A program made the position numbers and the translations under genes. A stretch of DNA of 64,000 bases from Calothrix sp. NIES-4105 (GTDB lineage Bacteria > Cyanobacteriota > Cyanobacteriia > Cyanobacteriales > Nostocaceae). Positions 10,049 to 18,318 of the stretch are shown piece by piece. Location: positions 7,989,717 through 8,053,716 of the forward strand of contig NZ_AP018290.1 of NCBI RefSeq assembly GCF_002368415.1. The letters are read 5' to 3'. Position 1 is the first letter of the stretch. The number at the start of each line of letters is the position of its first letter. The notes beneath the pieces are model-generated. The model searched no databases and was not told the origin of the DNA. It saw only the letters and a program-made list of their open reading frames with translations.

Positions 10049-10483
10049 AAATGAGAAGCATACTTCTAACTTTCTTATTAATATTAACTTTTTTAACGAT
10101 TCTTAACACTTAAGAATCATTAGATACTTCTCACACCTGGTATTCTGTAGCAGGGGCTACAAAATCTATTATAGTCGATTCAATCAGGTTCCTGTAAAAC
10201 TTTTATCGGCGCCTCTTGAATGCAAAAAGTTTTGTTGTCGAGAGATAATTTGCGCGATTATTTTAACTAAAAGCCGTATATACCAGCTAACATAGACGCA
10301 GACCTATGTTAAATCGGCTCGAAATATTAAAATTACCATTACAGGAAATTAAAAGCAAATCGATTTAGTTTTTTTATTGAAACGCTTAATACAGGGTAAG
10401 TCAATGTATCAGAGGAGGTATGTTTATGAAATGCTAACATTAAGGTAAGAATAAAGGGAATATAAATATTTTATTAAGAAATC

Positions 10484-10612
10484 ATGAAAGAATTTATCGC
10501 ACCGAAGCGGTATTTAGAGGTTAGAGTTTATAGACTTGATATTGATAAAGCATCCTTCGCATGGCTGAAGTTAGCTCTTTTGGGCACGTTGAATCTGGTG
10601 TTGGCTTCATGA
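10484..10612 (+). CDS. Possible small protein of 42 residues
   Basis: The ATG at 10484 opens a frame reading MKEFIAPKRYLEVRVYRLD and ending in a hydrophobic stretch (LKLALLGTLNLVLAS). The same frame continues beyond the TGA for another ~20 codons (MLVLFYFSTMLAPKVK). It might be an interrupted small membrane protein. There is no clear ribosome site and no family match that I can name. It is listed only because the composition is protein-like. Confidence 0.25.
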   Translation: MKEFIAPKRYLEVRVYRLDIDKASFAWLKLALLGTLNLVLAS

Positions 10613-10706
10613 AATGCCATGTTAGTATTATTCTATTTTTCTACAATGCTCGCTCCCAAAGTCAAAATACAGTAATAAAAGAATTAAGCCAAAGGTAAAA
10701 CAGCCG

Positions 10707-12554
10707 ATGTCGCCAAATGTAACACCTCAGCTAGACAGTACTCAAAAAGAGCAATCATCCGTCGAAAAAATTAGTTTACCTCGTACAAGCGAGTCAGAAA
10801 GCTTGCAGAAAATTCGCCATACGACTTCCCATGTTATGGCAATGGCAGTACAAAAGCTGTTTCCCAAGGCGCAAGTTACAATTGGTCCTTGGATTGAAAA
10901 TGGTTTTTACTATGATTTTGATAATCCGGAACCGTTTGCGGAGAAGGATTTAAAGTCCATCTACAAAGAGATGGTAAAAATTATCAACAAAAAATTGCCA
11001 GTAACGCGCGAGGAAGTTAGTCGAGAAGAAGCTGAACGTAGAATAAAGGAAATCAACGAACCTTACAAGCTAGAGATTCTTGCGGATATTAAGCAGGAGC
11101 CGATTACAATTTACCATTTAGGAGATACATGGTGGGATTTGTGTGCAGGTCCTCACCTAGAGAATACAGGTGATTTAAATCCAAAAGCAATTGAACTTGA
11201 AACGTTAGCAGGCGCCTATTGGCGTGGAGACGAAACCAAGGCACAATTACAGCGTATATATGGAACTGCGTGGGAAACGCCCGAACAGTTAGAAGAGTAC
11301 AAGCGACGTAAAGAAGAAGCAATGCGTCGCGACCACCGTAAATTAGGAAAAGAACTAGGGTTATTTATATTTTCTGATTTGGTGGGGCCTGGTTTACCTT
11401 TATGGACACCCAAGGGTACTTTGTTACGGAGTCTTTTAGAAGATTATCTCCAACAGGAACAAATTAAACGCGGTTATTTGCCTGTTGTTACTCCTCACAT
11501 AGCCAAAGTTGATTTATTTAAGACTTCGGGACACTGGCAGAAGTACAAAGAAGATATGTTTCCTCTCATGGCAGAGGATGAAGACGCTTCATCACACGAA
11601 CTTGGTTTTGTGATGAAACCAATGAACTGTCCTTTCCATATCCAGATATATAGCAGCGAACTGCGTTCATATCGTGAGCTACCAATGCGTCTTGCCGAGT
11701 TTGGTACAGTGTACCGCTACGAACAGTCAGGGGAATTAGGTGGTTTAACTCGTGTGCGTGGTTTTACAGTTGATGACTCGCACTTATTTGTAACTCCCGA
11801 ACAACTCGACTCTGAATTTCTCAACGTCGTTGATTTAATTTTGTCGGTGTTTAATAGTTTGCAACTAAAGAACTTTAAAGCACGTTTAAGTTTCCGTGAC
11901 CCAGAAAGCGACAAATACATTGGTTCAGATGAAGCGTGGGAAAAAGCCGAAGGTGCTATTCGTCGTGCGGTTGAGCATTTGGGAATGGATCACTTCTTAG
12001 GTATCGGAGAAGCAGCTTTCTACGGTCCCAAGTTAGACTTTATCTTCCAAGATGCTTTGGAAAGAGAATGGCAGCTTGGAACGGTACAGGTAGATTACAA
12101 CTTACCCGAACGCTTCGATTTAGAATATGTTGCTGAAGATGGTTCACGCAAACGTCCAATTATGATTCATCGGGCGCCGTTTGGTTCCTTAGAACGATTA
12201 ATTGGTATTTTAATCGAAGAGTATGCAGGTGACTTTCCATTATGGTTGGCGCCATCCCAAGCGCGTTTACTTCCCGTTAGCGACCAATTTTTAGATTACG
12301 CCAAAGACGTTGTAGCAAAAATGCGCGCGGTTGGTATTCGTGCAGAGGTCGATACCAGTGGTGATAGACTCGCTAAACTAATTCGCAACGCTGAGAAACA
12401 AAAAATACCCGTGATGGCAGTTGTGGGCGCCAAAGAAGTAGAAACAAATACTTTGAGTATCCGCACACGCGCGTCGGGTGAACTAGGAAGCGTAGATGTA
12501 ACAGAAGTCATAGAAAAAATGAAAAACGCAATCACCAACTTCGAGAACTTTTAA
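10707..12554 (+). CDS. thrS: Threonyl-tRNA synthetase
   Basis: Class II aminoacyl-tRNA synthetase of 615 residues that charges tRNA-Thr. The N-terminal TGS domain of the E. coli enzyme is absent: the protein starts with a short linker and goes straight into the editing domain (HTTSHVMAMAV, DTWWDLCAGPHLENTG). The catalytic core follows, with MKPMNCPFHIQIY holding the zinc Cys, motif 2 FGTVYRYEQSGELGGLTRVRGF, and motif 3 MIHRAPFGSLERLIGIL. The anticodon-binding domain closes the protein (PVSDQFLDYAKDV). The TGS-less layout is, as far as I recall, usual for cyanobacterial ThrRS. A hairpin terminator candidate follows the gene. Confidence 0.96.
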   Translation: MSPNVTPQLDSTQKEQSSVEKISLPRTSESESLQKIRHTTSHVMAMAVQKLFPKAQVTIGPWIENGFYYDFDNPEPFAEKDLKSIYKEMVKIINKKLPVTREEVSREEAERRIKEINEPYKLEILADIKQEPITIYHLGDTWWDLCAGPHLENTGDLNPKAIELETLAGAYWRGDETKAQLQRIYGTAWETPEQLEEYKRRKEEAMRRDHRKLGKELGLFIFSDLVGPGLPLWTPKGTLLRSLLEDYLQQEQIKRGYLPVVTPHIAKVDLFKTSGHWQKYKEDMFPLMAEDEDASSHELGFVMKPMNCPFHIQIYSSELRSYRELPMRLAEFGTVYRYEQSGELGGLTRVRGFTVDDSHLFVTPEQLDSEFLNVVDLILSVFNSLQLKNFKARLSFRDPESDKYIGSDEAWEKAEGAIRRAVEHLGMDHFLGIGEAAFYGPKLDFIFQDALEREWQLGTVQVDYNLPERFDLEYVAEDGSRKRPIMIHRAPFGSLERLIGILIEEYAGDFPLWLAPSQARLLPVSDQFLDYAKDVVAKMRAVGIRAEVDTSGDRLAKLIRNAEKQKIPVMAVVGAKEVETNTLSIRTRASGELGSVDVTEVIEKMKNAITNFENF

Positions 12555-12574
12555 CATTGATTCAACACAATGTG

Positions 12575-12595
12575 GCACAGGCATCCTGCCTGTGC
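12575..12595. terminator. Hairpin downstream of thrS (dispersed AGGCATCCTGCCTG type)
   Basis: The arms GCACAGGCA and TGCCTGTGC form a 9-bp stem with a 3-base loop 20 bp after the thrS stop. No long T-run follows, so it may be a repeat used as a 3' end rather than a canonical intrinsic terminator. A similar hairpin with GGGCA arms occurs near 14688 and 49153. Confidence 0.5.
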
Positions 12596-12645
12596 AGTCA
12601 AAAATTTACATATCACAACAATTCAAAAATATAATATAAGTTGTA

Positions 12646-12813
12646 ATGAATAGCAAAGAAATAATCATCACCAAGGATGAAAAACCTGTCATGAAGTTAA
12701 CCTCAGTTAAAACAGGCAAAAAACGTCCTCCATTATTCGGAAGCGCAAAAGACATAATTACTATATCAGATGATTTTGATGCAGCTTTAAAAGATTTTAA
12801 AGATTACATGTAA
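12646..12813 (+). CDS. N-terminally shortened Phd-type antitoxin-like protein (probable remnant)
   Basis: Frame of 55 codons reading EIIITKDEKPVMKL near the start and GSAKDIITISDDFDAALKDF near the end. These match the middle and tail of cyanobacterial Phd/YefM-type antitoxins that pair with PIN toxins. The usual ~25-residue DNA-binding N-terminus is missing and a stop codon lies three codons upstream of the ATG. No PIN toxin gene follows. I read it as a truncated, toxin-less remnant; it could still be expressed. Confidence 0.5.
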   Translation: MNSKEIIITKDEKPVMKLTSVKTGKKRPPLFGSAKDIITISDDFDAALKDFKDYM

Positions 12814-12821
12814 TACTGACA

Positions 12822-12974
12822 TTAATAAATTACTTTTCCTGTCTTATCAATATAATGCTCCCGCCGATTAATTTCGACTCGTGCTAATCCGTTGGAGAAT
12901 GCTAACTCATTCATAAGTTCTTCTAGAAATTTCGATGAAAATTCAAACTGGGGAGAAATGTACTGCCTAACCAT
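12822..12974 (-). CDS. Small protein of unknown function (50 residues)
   Basis: The reverse-strand ATG at 12974 gives MVRQYISPQFEFSSKFLEEL and ends with EINRREHYIDKTGKVIY. The composition is charged and protein-like. I do not recognise a family; it resembles small conserved cyanobacterial ORFs of unknown role. It lies tail-to-tail with the antitoxin remnant. Confidence 0.35.
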   Translation of the reverse strand: MVRQYISPQFEFSSKFLEELMNELAFSNGLARVEINRREHYIDKTGKVIY

Positions 12975-13216
12975 TATGAGTATAGGTAGACCTAAAATTT
13001 CTTAGTTTTTGAAAGTATCACGCTCCTATTTAAGTCCCTGAAATCCTGATTATATTACGTTAGTTGCCAACATTGAAGCTGTAGCAATTTTAATCAAGTT
13101 GTAGGCGCCTCTCTTCTATAGAATATTTACGTCCTATAATTACAGGTGCCTTATAATAAACTCATTGCAGTAAGTTTAATATAGACGTATTGATACCTAT
13201 TACACGGTGTTAAGTT

Positions 13217-13564
13217 ATGAGTAATTCTGAATCTCCATTGCCAAAACCACAGTTAGAACCATCTGGTATTACGTCTGAGCAATATTTGGAATTTATCCCT
13301 GATAAGCTCGAATTTTACGATGGATATTTAGGTTATGGTGGAAAAAACAAAATAGCTTTTCAACTATCTGTATTGACAAATATGGGGCTATCGAAAGCAT
13401 TACAGCATACGAAATCATCATTATGGATACAAGCTATAGAGTATTATTTGAAACAAAAGTTAGAGACTCTTGAGGCTGAACCTGAAGTGCAACAAGCAAT
13501 GCTTAACCGATTAAATCGTGCGTTGGATGATTTAACAGTCGTAGCGGAGTATCTAGATCAATGA
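13217..13564 (+). CDS. Hypothetical protein (115 residues)
   Basis: The reading frame begins MSNSESPLPKPQLEPSGITSEQYLEFIPDKLEFYDGYL and continues with helical, charged sequence to a stop at 13564. The SEQYLEF...LEFYDGYL segment is faintly reminiscent of the start of Uma2-type proteins, but the nuclease core is absent. Function not recognised. An unrelated Uma2 remnant lies just downstream on the other strand. Confidence 0.6.
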   Translation: MSNSESPLPKPQLEPSGITSEQYLEFIPDKLEFYDGYLGYGGKNKIAFQLSVLTNMGLSKALQHTKSSLWIQAIEYYLKQKLETLEAEPEVQQAMLNRLNRALDDLTVVAEYLDQ

Positions 13565-13685
13565 TTAATTTTCTTTTTGCAATGGCAAGGTGATTAAATT
13601 GGGTATCACACAAGTAATATAAATACACAAAGAATTGTATAGGCGCCTTAGACAGAGTTTTGTACTTGGCTATTGAAATAATCTC

Positions 13686-13755
13686 TCCATCGATATACTC
13701 GCTTTTGGAGTCTGCTTTTTCCGACAACGCTAAGTATTGCTCTATGCTATAGTAT
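13686..13755 (-). pseudogene. Remnant of a Uma2 (DUF820) family gene
   Basis: On the reverse strand the sequence reads YYSIEQYLALSEKADSKSE, then YIDGEIISIA. This is the conserved N-terminal signature of Uma2 family putative nucleases. Similarity stops there and no start codon or catalytic core follows, although the frame stays open for some distance. It is a gene fragment. Confidence 0.6.
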
Positions 13756-13855
13756 CAGTTTTCAGTAAGTTGCATAATGATATTGTTGCGATAGGACATT
13801 TAGTTGGCACCTGTTGCCATTACGTTTATAATTACCTCATAATATCTTTTTGTGA

Positions 13856-14497
13856 ATGTTATTACAAAATCAACCCCTTACAGAAGAAACTATCGCGCTA
13901 GGTATACAAGAACTTGTGAGTCGTGATGATGACTTAGCGCAGATTATTCAAACCTATGGATATCCGCCAAACTGGATACGCGAAAAGGGTTTTATTGGAC
14001 TTATACGAATTATATTAGGGCAACAAGTTTCGGTAGCTTCGGCTAATGCGATATTTAACAGGTTACAAATATTAGTTAATCCGTTGACACCGGAAAATTT
14101 TATCACGTTTGATGATTCGCAGTTACAAACAGCAGGTTTAAGCCGTCAAAAGATTGTGTATACCCGCGCGTTAGCTGCTGCAATAACTAGTAAACAACTT
14201 GATTTAGATAAACTTGAATTAGCTGATGAGCCAATTTTACGCACGGAACTTACAAAAATTAAAGGTATTGGTAATTGGACTGTAGATATATATTTAATGA
14301 TGTCGTTACAGCGTCCTGATGCTTTTCCTGCATCTGACTTAGGAGTGATTCTTGCTTATCAGAAATTAAAAGATTTACCTACACGTCCAACACCAAGCCA
14401 ACTAGAAGTTATTGCCGAAAAATGGCGCCCGTGGCGTGCAATAGCAACAAGGATTTTATGGCATTATTATTTGAGCAAGGGAAGTAAGGCACCCTAA
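13856..14497 (+). CDS. DNA-3-methyladenine glycosylase II-like (AlkA/HhH-GPD family)
   Basis: Base-excision repair glycosylase of 213 residues that removes alkylated purines. The HhH motif is LTKIKGIGNWTVDIYLMM and the conserved catalytic Asp follows in FPASDLG. The upstream GLIRIILGQQVSVASANAIF segment is the conserved helix of this family. The protein lacks the extra N-terminal AlkA domain found in E. coli and fits the compact HhH-GPD form. It is monocistronic, and the substrate range is inferred. Confidence 0.88.
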   Translation: MLLQNQPLTEETIALGIQELVSRDDDLAQIIQTYGYPPNWIREKGFIGLIRIILGQQVSVASANAIFNRLQILVNPLTPENFITFDDSQLQTAGLSRQKIVYTRALAAAITSKQLDLDKLELADEPILRTELTKIKGIGNWTVDIYLMMSLQRPDAFPASDLGVILAYQKLKDLPTRPTPSQLEVIAEKWRPWRAIATRILWHYYLSKGSKAP

Positions 14498-14555
14498 GTA
14501 TAGTTATAAGCTTGTTAGCCCATAATCATTATATTAATTTGCTTTGTATGAAAAT

Positions 14556-14712
14556 TTATTACCACAGAGGCGCAGAGTTCACAGAGAGGAATTAAGATTT
14601 GATTTAAAATTGGCATTAATGCTAAATCTCTCAATATCTCCTCTGTGTACTCTGTGTCGGGCGTGGTAATTATCTTACAACGCGCGTGCGGGCAAGGATG
14701 CCCGCTCCACAA
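14556..14712. repeat. Dispersed inverted repeats between convergent genes
   Basis: TACCACAGAGGCGCAGAG...CACAGAGAGG is mirrored by CCTCTGTGTACTCTGTG...CGTGGTA. A second hairpin, GCGGGCA-AGGA-TGCCCGC (14688-14705), follows. Both motifs recur in the intergenic spaces of this window (CTCTGTGGTA near 31970 and 47660; TGCCCGC-type near 49153). An open frame on the reverse strand here has no protein character. Confidence 0.6.
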
Positions 14713-14718
14713 GAAAGT

Positions 14719-15618
14719 TTAGATTGATTTAATAAATGATGACATTGAGTTTACAAATTCTGTTGTTGACTCATATGGCAAAACGTTTCTTCCTGGGATT
14801 TTAATTCCTTGTGCTTGCGGTAAACATGTTAAGTACTCGGCTAAACGTTCGTTTGCTTTTTCTTGTTCGCCCTCTTTAGCTATACTTGATGCAACTTCAC
14901 CCATAACTACAAGTACGGGTTTTTGAATTGCTGCTACCCTGCTACGATAATCCTGGCGCCAAAATCCTGCTAAAAATGAAAATACGGCATAGCGAGAAGC
15001 CATATTTTCGGCGCCTTTGCGTAAAGTATTCAGCCAGTCAGCATCGACTTTATCTGACGAGGCAAATAATCTTTTAGTTGAGAAGTTACGTAAAAACTTC
15101 TCGGTGCGTGCATAGCGGTAAAATAAGTTACCAATTGGTGAACTAAATATAGACCACGCTAAGTTTTGGCGCCATTTGGGTCTGTCTTCACTAATTAGTG
15201 ACCAAGTGGGAGGCCCAGATAATACCATTCCTGCGATTAAATCAGGTACTTTTTCGTATAATTCGACCGCTACAGGAAACAAGGCGCCTTGTACAACTAA
15301 AATTACAGGTTTCTGGACAATATTTTCAATGAAGAATTGTAACTGTTGTGCTTCAAATTCAGGTGTAGATGGTATTGCGGGCATGTCGCTATCACCACAC
15401 CCAATTAAATCAGGATTATAAATCTGATTTTGATGACCAAGATTTTCAAACTCGCGACAAAAACGTTGCCAAAATTGCCGTGATAAACCTACCCCTATTG
15501 GATGAATTAATAATAAGGGGGCGCCAGTAGGTGTATTACTAGGATTGTGAACTGAGTAAGCACAACGGTAATTTAGCCAGGTGTAAAACTGTGAAAGTGT
15601 AATATCTTGAGTTAGCAT
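14719..15618 (-). CDS. Alpha/beta-hydrolase fold protein, nucleophile elbow altered
   Basis: Protein of 299 residues with an alpha/beta-hydrolase layout: the oxyanion region APLLLIHPIGVGLSRQFW, strand VILVVQGALFPVAVELY where the nucleophile elbow should be, LSGPPTW after it, then a late PVLVVMGEVASSI strand. The canonical G-x-S-x-G is replaced by V-Q-G-A-L, so no nucleophilic Ser is seen at the elbow. It may be a non-hydrolytic binding protein or use a different chemistry. It sits 2 bp downstream of the epimerase-like gene, in the same direction, so the two probably form an operon. Confidence 0.75.
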   Translation of the reverse strand: MLTQDITLSQFYTWLNYRCAYSVHNPSNTPTGAPLLLIHPIGVGLSRQFWQRFCREFENLGHQNQIYNPDLIGCGDSDMPAIPSTPEFEAQQLQFFIENIVQKPVILVVQGALFPVAVELYEKVPDLIAGMVLSGPPTWSLISEDRPKWRQNLAWSIFSSPIGNLFYRYARTEKFLRNFSTKRLFASSDKVDADWLNTLRKGAENMASRYAVFSFLAGFWRQDYRSRVAAIQKPVLVVMGEVASSIAKEGEQEKANERLAEYLTCLPQAQGIKIPGRNVLPYESTTEFVNSMSSFIKSI

Positions 15619-15620
15619 AA

Positions 15621-16442
15621 TTAAAAAATCATCTCCGGGTGAATCAATTTGTAACCTGCGGCTTTGATTTTTTGGTTTGAGACTTTGACGTTAAAATCGC
15701 GGTTAGACGGTTGTGAGGTATCCCAAGTGACTTTGGGCAAATTATGCGTTTCACATACATGCTCAATTATTTCGCGATTTGATAAATAAGCATCGTCAAC
15801 TAAATTATAAATTCCCTGAAGGTGATAATGTCGTGCAAACTCGATGGCGCCGACAATATCATCCAAATGAATCCAGTTAACTGCTTCGCTTCCATCTCCA
15901 GGACGAGTTTGTCCAGCAATTCGACCATAGATTTTCACCAACTCACGTCCAGGCCCATAAATTCCACCTAAACGTAATATACAAACGTGTAATTTATCTT
16001 TTAATTCAGTAAGTAATACTTGTTCGGTGTCACAAAGAACTTGCTGTTTTTCGTTAGTTGGCGCCACAGGTGTTGTTTCATCAACTAAATTACCATTTCG
16101 ATTACCGTATACTGAATAACTACCTGTATATATTAATTGTTTGACTGAAGATTTTTTTAAAACTTGTGCGACTGTTTCGGCAGTTTGTAAATAAGTATCT
16201 TGATAAGAACTACCGCGTCTTGGTGCAACACTCAACAATACACAATCTTGACCATGTACAACTTTTTCTAATTCTTCGCGGTCATTACCTTGTAAAACAA
16301 ATACTTTCTGAGCAACAGTTTGCAGTTCCGATACTCTTGGAAGTGTGGTAGTCGTCGCTGTTATAACCAGCGTCATTTTTTGCTGCCAGCATTTCGCAAC
16401 TGAATAACCGACATAACCACATCCAATAATTGCAACATTCAT
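15621..16442 (-). CDS. NAD-dependent epimerase/dehydratase-like SDR protein
   Basis: Extended short-chain dehydrogenase fold of 273 residues. The Rossmann glycine motif is at the very start (MNVAIIGCGYVGYSVAK). YTGSYSVYG and later DTEQVLL supply the atypical active-site region, with GIYGPGRELV and NWIHLDDIVGAIEFA downstream. It resembles YeeZ-like NAD(P)-binding proteins. The substrate is unknown. The stop is separated by 2 bp from the hydrolase-fold gene, suggesting translational coupling. Its start codon region was apparently copied into the repeat cluster next door. Confidence 0.8.
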   Translation of the reverse strand: MNVAIIGCGYVGYSVAKCWQQKMTLVITATTTTLPRVSELQTVAQKVFVLQGNDREELEKVVHGQDCVLLSVAPRRGSSYQDTYLQTAETVAQVLKKSSVKQLIYTGSYSVYGNRNGNLVDETTPVAPTNEKQQVLCDTEQVLLTELKDKLHVCILRLGGIYGPGRELVKIYGRIAGQTRPGDGSEAVNWIHLDDIVGAIEFARHYHLQGIYNLVDDAYLSNREIIEHVCETHNLPKVTWDTSQPSNRDFNVKVSNQKIKAAGYKLIHPEMIF

Positions 16443-16454
16443 AATTCCTAACTC

Positions 16455-16654
16455 CTGTACGGGCGGGTTTACCTAGATATTTCTTATTTACTAAGGTATA
16501 GCTAAACCCGCCCTTACTGTACGGGCGGGTTTACCTAGATATTTCTTATTTACTAAGGTATAGCTAAACCCGCATTCATAATTCCGCGCCGACTGTACGG
16601 GCGGGTTTACCTAGATATTTCTTATTTACTAAGGTATAGCTAAACCCGCCCCTA
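16455..16654. repeat. Three copies of a ~57-bp hairpin repeat (GGGCGGGTTTA family)
   Basis: Each copy begins TGTACGGGCGGGTTTACC and ends AGCTAAACCCGCC, so GCGGGTTTA and TAAACCCGC form the outer stem, with TACCT/AGGTA further in. Copies start near 16455, 16517 and 16595 and are almost identical. The spacer before the third copy (ATTCATAATTCC) duplicates the start-codon region of the neighbouring epimerase gene, which shows that the array grew by duplication of a unit that included flanking DNA. Confidence 0.85.
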
Positions 16655-16661
16655 CTTACAA

Positions 16662-17147
16662 CTATTTTGCTAACTCGCGCTCAATTATTTCGATTAATTC
16701 GGGTGCTTCGGGTGTTGTACCGCTTTTGAACCGCGCGACGACTTGACCATTTTTGCCGATTACAAATTTCTCAAAATTCCAAGATACATCCCCTTTTGGC
16801 TCTATTGCGCTTGTAAGTCGTTCATAAAGCGGGTGTTTATCAGACCCTTTTGCATGAACTTTATCAAACAAGTCAAAAGTTACACCATAGTTTCTGTCGC
16901 AAAATGTGACAATTTCTTCGTTCGTACCTGGTTCTTGGGCGCCAAAGTCGTTACTAGGAAATCCAAGTACGCGCAATCCGGCATCGTGGTACTTTTTGTT
17001 TAATTTCTCTAATCCGGTATATTGTCCTGTGTAACCGCAGTAAGAAGCAACGTTAACTATTAATAATACCTTGCCAGCATATTCGCTGAGGTTTTTTTCT
17101 TGCCCGTTGATTGTTTTGACTGCTATGTCTGTGATTGTGGTACTCAT
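16662..17147 (-). CDS. Glutathione peroxidase family (thiol peroxidase)
   Basis: Cys-type GPx of 161 residues from the ATG at 17147 (MSTTITDIAVKTING); longer in-frame starts run into a repeat and are unlikely. The catalytic residues are all visible: Cys37 in NVASYCGYT, Gln71 in DFGAQEPGT, Trp123-Asn124 in SWNFEKF. It reduces hydroperoxides. Many cyanobacterial members use NADPH or thioredoxin rather than glutathione, so the electron donor is open. No signal peptide is evident. It is monocistronic, between two hairpin repeats. Confidence 0.92.
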   Translation of the reverse strand: MSTTITDIAVKTINGQEKNLSEYAGKVLLIVNVASYCGYTGQYTGLEKLNKKYHDAGLRVLGFPSNDFGAQEPGTNEEIVTFCDRNYGVTFDLFDKVHAKGSDKHPLYERLTSAIEPKGDVSWNFEKFVIGKNGQVVARFKSGTTPEAPELIEIIERELAK

Positions 17148-17191
17148 ACAACAAATGGTGTGATTGTAAACCATTGTTAAGTTTCGCACAT

Positions 17192-17237
17192 TATTGGAGA
17201 CGTGATTGTTGGAGACGTGATATATCACGTCTCTACA
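17192..17237. repeat. GACGTG palindrome between GPx and the DnaJ-like gene
   Basis: GAGACGTGATATATCACGTCTC (17212-17233) is a perfect palindrome, preceded by two partial direct copies of TTGGAGACGTGAT. It is a relative of the GACGCG palindromes near 9029, 31898 and 44266, with the same flanking GTAGAGAC/GTCTCTAC pattern. Confidence 0.75.
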
Positions 17238-18137
17238 TTAATCGTGTACTGAACCGTCGGGCATGATGGCGCCACTTAATAAGGCGCCGATAAGTTTGAC
17301 TTGGACTCTATCGCCAATCATGACTCTAGCATTACGGAAGTCGGCGCCACGTAAATCAGCACCGCTTAAGTCGGCGCCAATTAAGTTCGCGGACTGTAAA
17401 TTGGCTTCTCGTAAATCGGCTAGCAGTAAATTTGCCCGAAATAAATTAGCCTCAGATAGATTTGCACCGCGTAAATTTACTTTGTGCATAAATGTATCGC
17501 TAAGGTTGGCGCCACTAAGATTGGCATAACTCAAGTTTCGACCGGAGAAATCACGGTTACTCAAGTTGGCTTTGCTGTAATCTTTACCGCTTAAATCTGG
17601 ATGCTGCTTAGGTGGCTGATAATTTGATTGATAAGTTTGTTCTTGGTAACTTGGTTGAGGGCTAGGTTTTGGTGTTGATGTTGGTGTTGCTGTTGGTGTT
17701 GGTGTTGGGGAGGCAGCTCTGTAAGTTGTTTGCGTCTGCGATGGAGGTTTTGGCGCCGGCTCTTTTTCTTTTACTGGTTCCGGTGCTGGTTTTGGTTGTG
17801 AAGTTGGTTGTGAGGTTGATTGCGAAGATGATTGTGATGTATATCTAGTCGTTGACTTTGGTGGCGGCGATGCTGGTCTGGTAGTTTGCCTGTATGTTGT
17901 GGGTGATGTAGTACGCGATGTTGCATTAAAGCGCGTTTTGTGGGAACGTAACTTCTCGCGCGCTTCGTTAATGTCTTGGAGTTTTCTTTCAGCCTTTTCT
18001 CTTAGACGCTGATTGTCTAACGGAATACGGTCTGGATGCCATACAAAAGCCAAATCCTTGTAAGCCTGGTTAACTTCATCAAGAGTAGCTCCTGGCTCCA
18101 ATTCTAAAATTCGGTAGTATCGCTCCAGTTCTCTCAT
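17238..18137 (-). CDS. J-domain protein fused to pentapeptide repeats
   Basis: Protein of 299 residues. Residues 1-68 form a J-domain (YYRILELEPGATLDEVNQAYKDLA, with the HPD motif at WHPDR), which stimulates an Hsp70 ATPase. Residues ~70-180 are a low-complexity Pro/Thr/Ser/Gln linker. Residues ~185-290 are about 18 pentapeptide units of the A(D/N)Lxx type (ANLSGANLS, ADLREANLQ, ADLSGADLR), predicted to form a right-handed quadrilateral beta-helix. There is no membrane segment or signal peptide. It may recruit DnaK to a partner held by the repeat helix; this is inference. Confidence 0.85.
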   Translation of the reverse strand: MRELERYYRILELEPGATLDEVNQAYKDLAFVWHPDRIPLDNQRLREKAERKLQDINEAREKLRSHKTRFNATSRTTSPTTYRQTTRPASPPPKSTTRYTSQSSSQSTSQPTSQPKPAPEPVKEKEPAPKPPSQTQTTYRAASPTPTPTATPTSTPKPSPQPSYQEQTYQSNYQPPKQHPDLSGKDYSKANLSNRDFSGRNLSYANLSGANLSDTFMHKVNLRGANLSEANLFRANLLLADLREANLQSANLIGADLSGADLRGADFRNARVMIGDRVQVKLIGALLSGAIMPDGSVHD

Positions 18138-18318
18138 AAGGTATTAATATTTTTACCATTTTAATTATGAGCGATTTAGCCCCTTATCTGCTGTTTTTTC
18201 AGGAGTAAATCTTTTAATGTTGATAATGCACATCACAAATGCAGAATTTTTTAATTTTTGTGATGATAAGCAGTGCAGAGGAGCAAGTTGTATGAAGTGA
18301 CTCCCCTGTACTAATTTT

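Noticed and set aside
10426..10437. Strong GAGGAGG followed by ATGAAATGCTAA (a three-codon ORF) upstream of thrS
   Set aside because: Too short to call; could be a chance Shine-Dalgarno, and no terminator structure was found to make it an attenuator.
14515..14712. 65-codon reverse frame
   Set aside because: Consists of translated dispersed repeats (CACAGAG and GGGCA hairpins).
16455..16654. Three regularly repeated ~57-bp units resembling a tiny CRISPR array
   Set aside because: Units are themselves long inverted repeats, spacers are nearly absent or derived from the neighbouring gene, and no cas genes are present.
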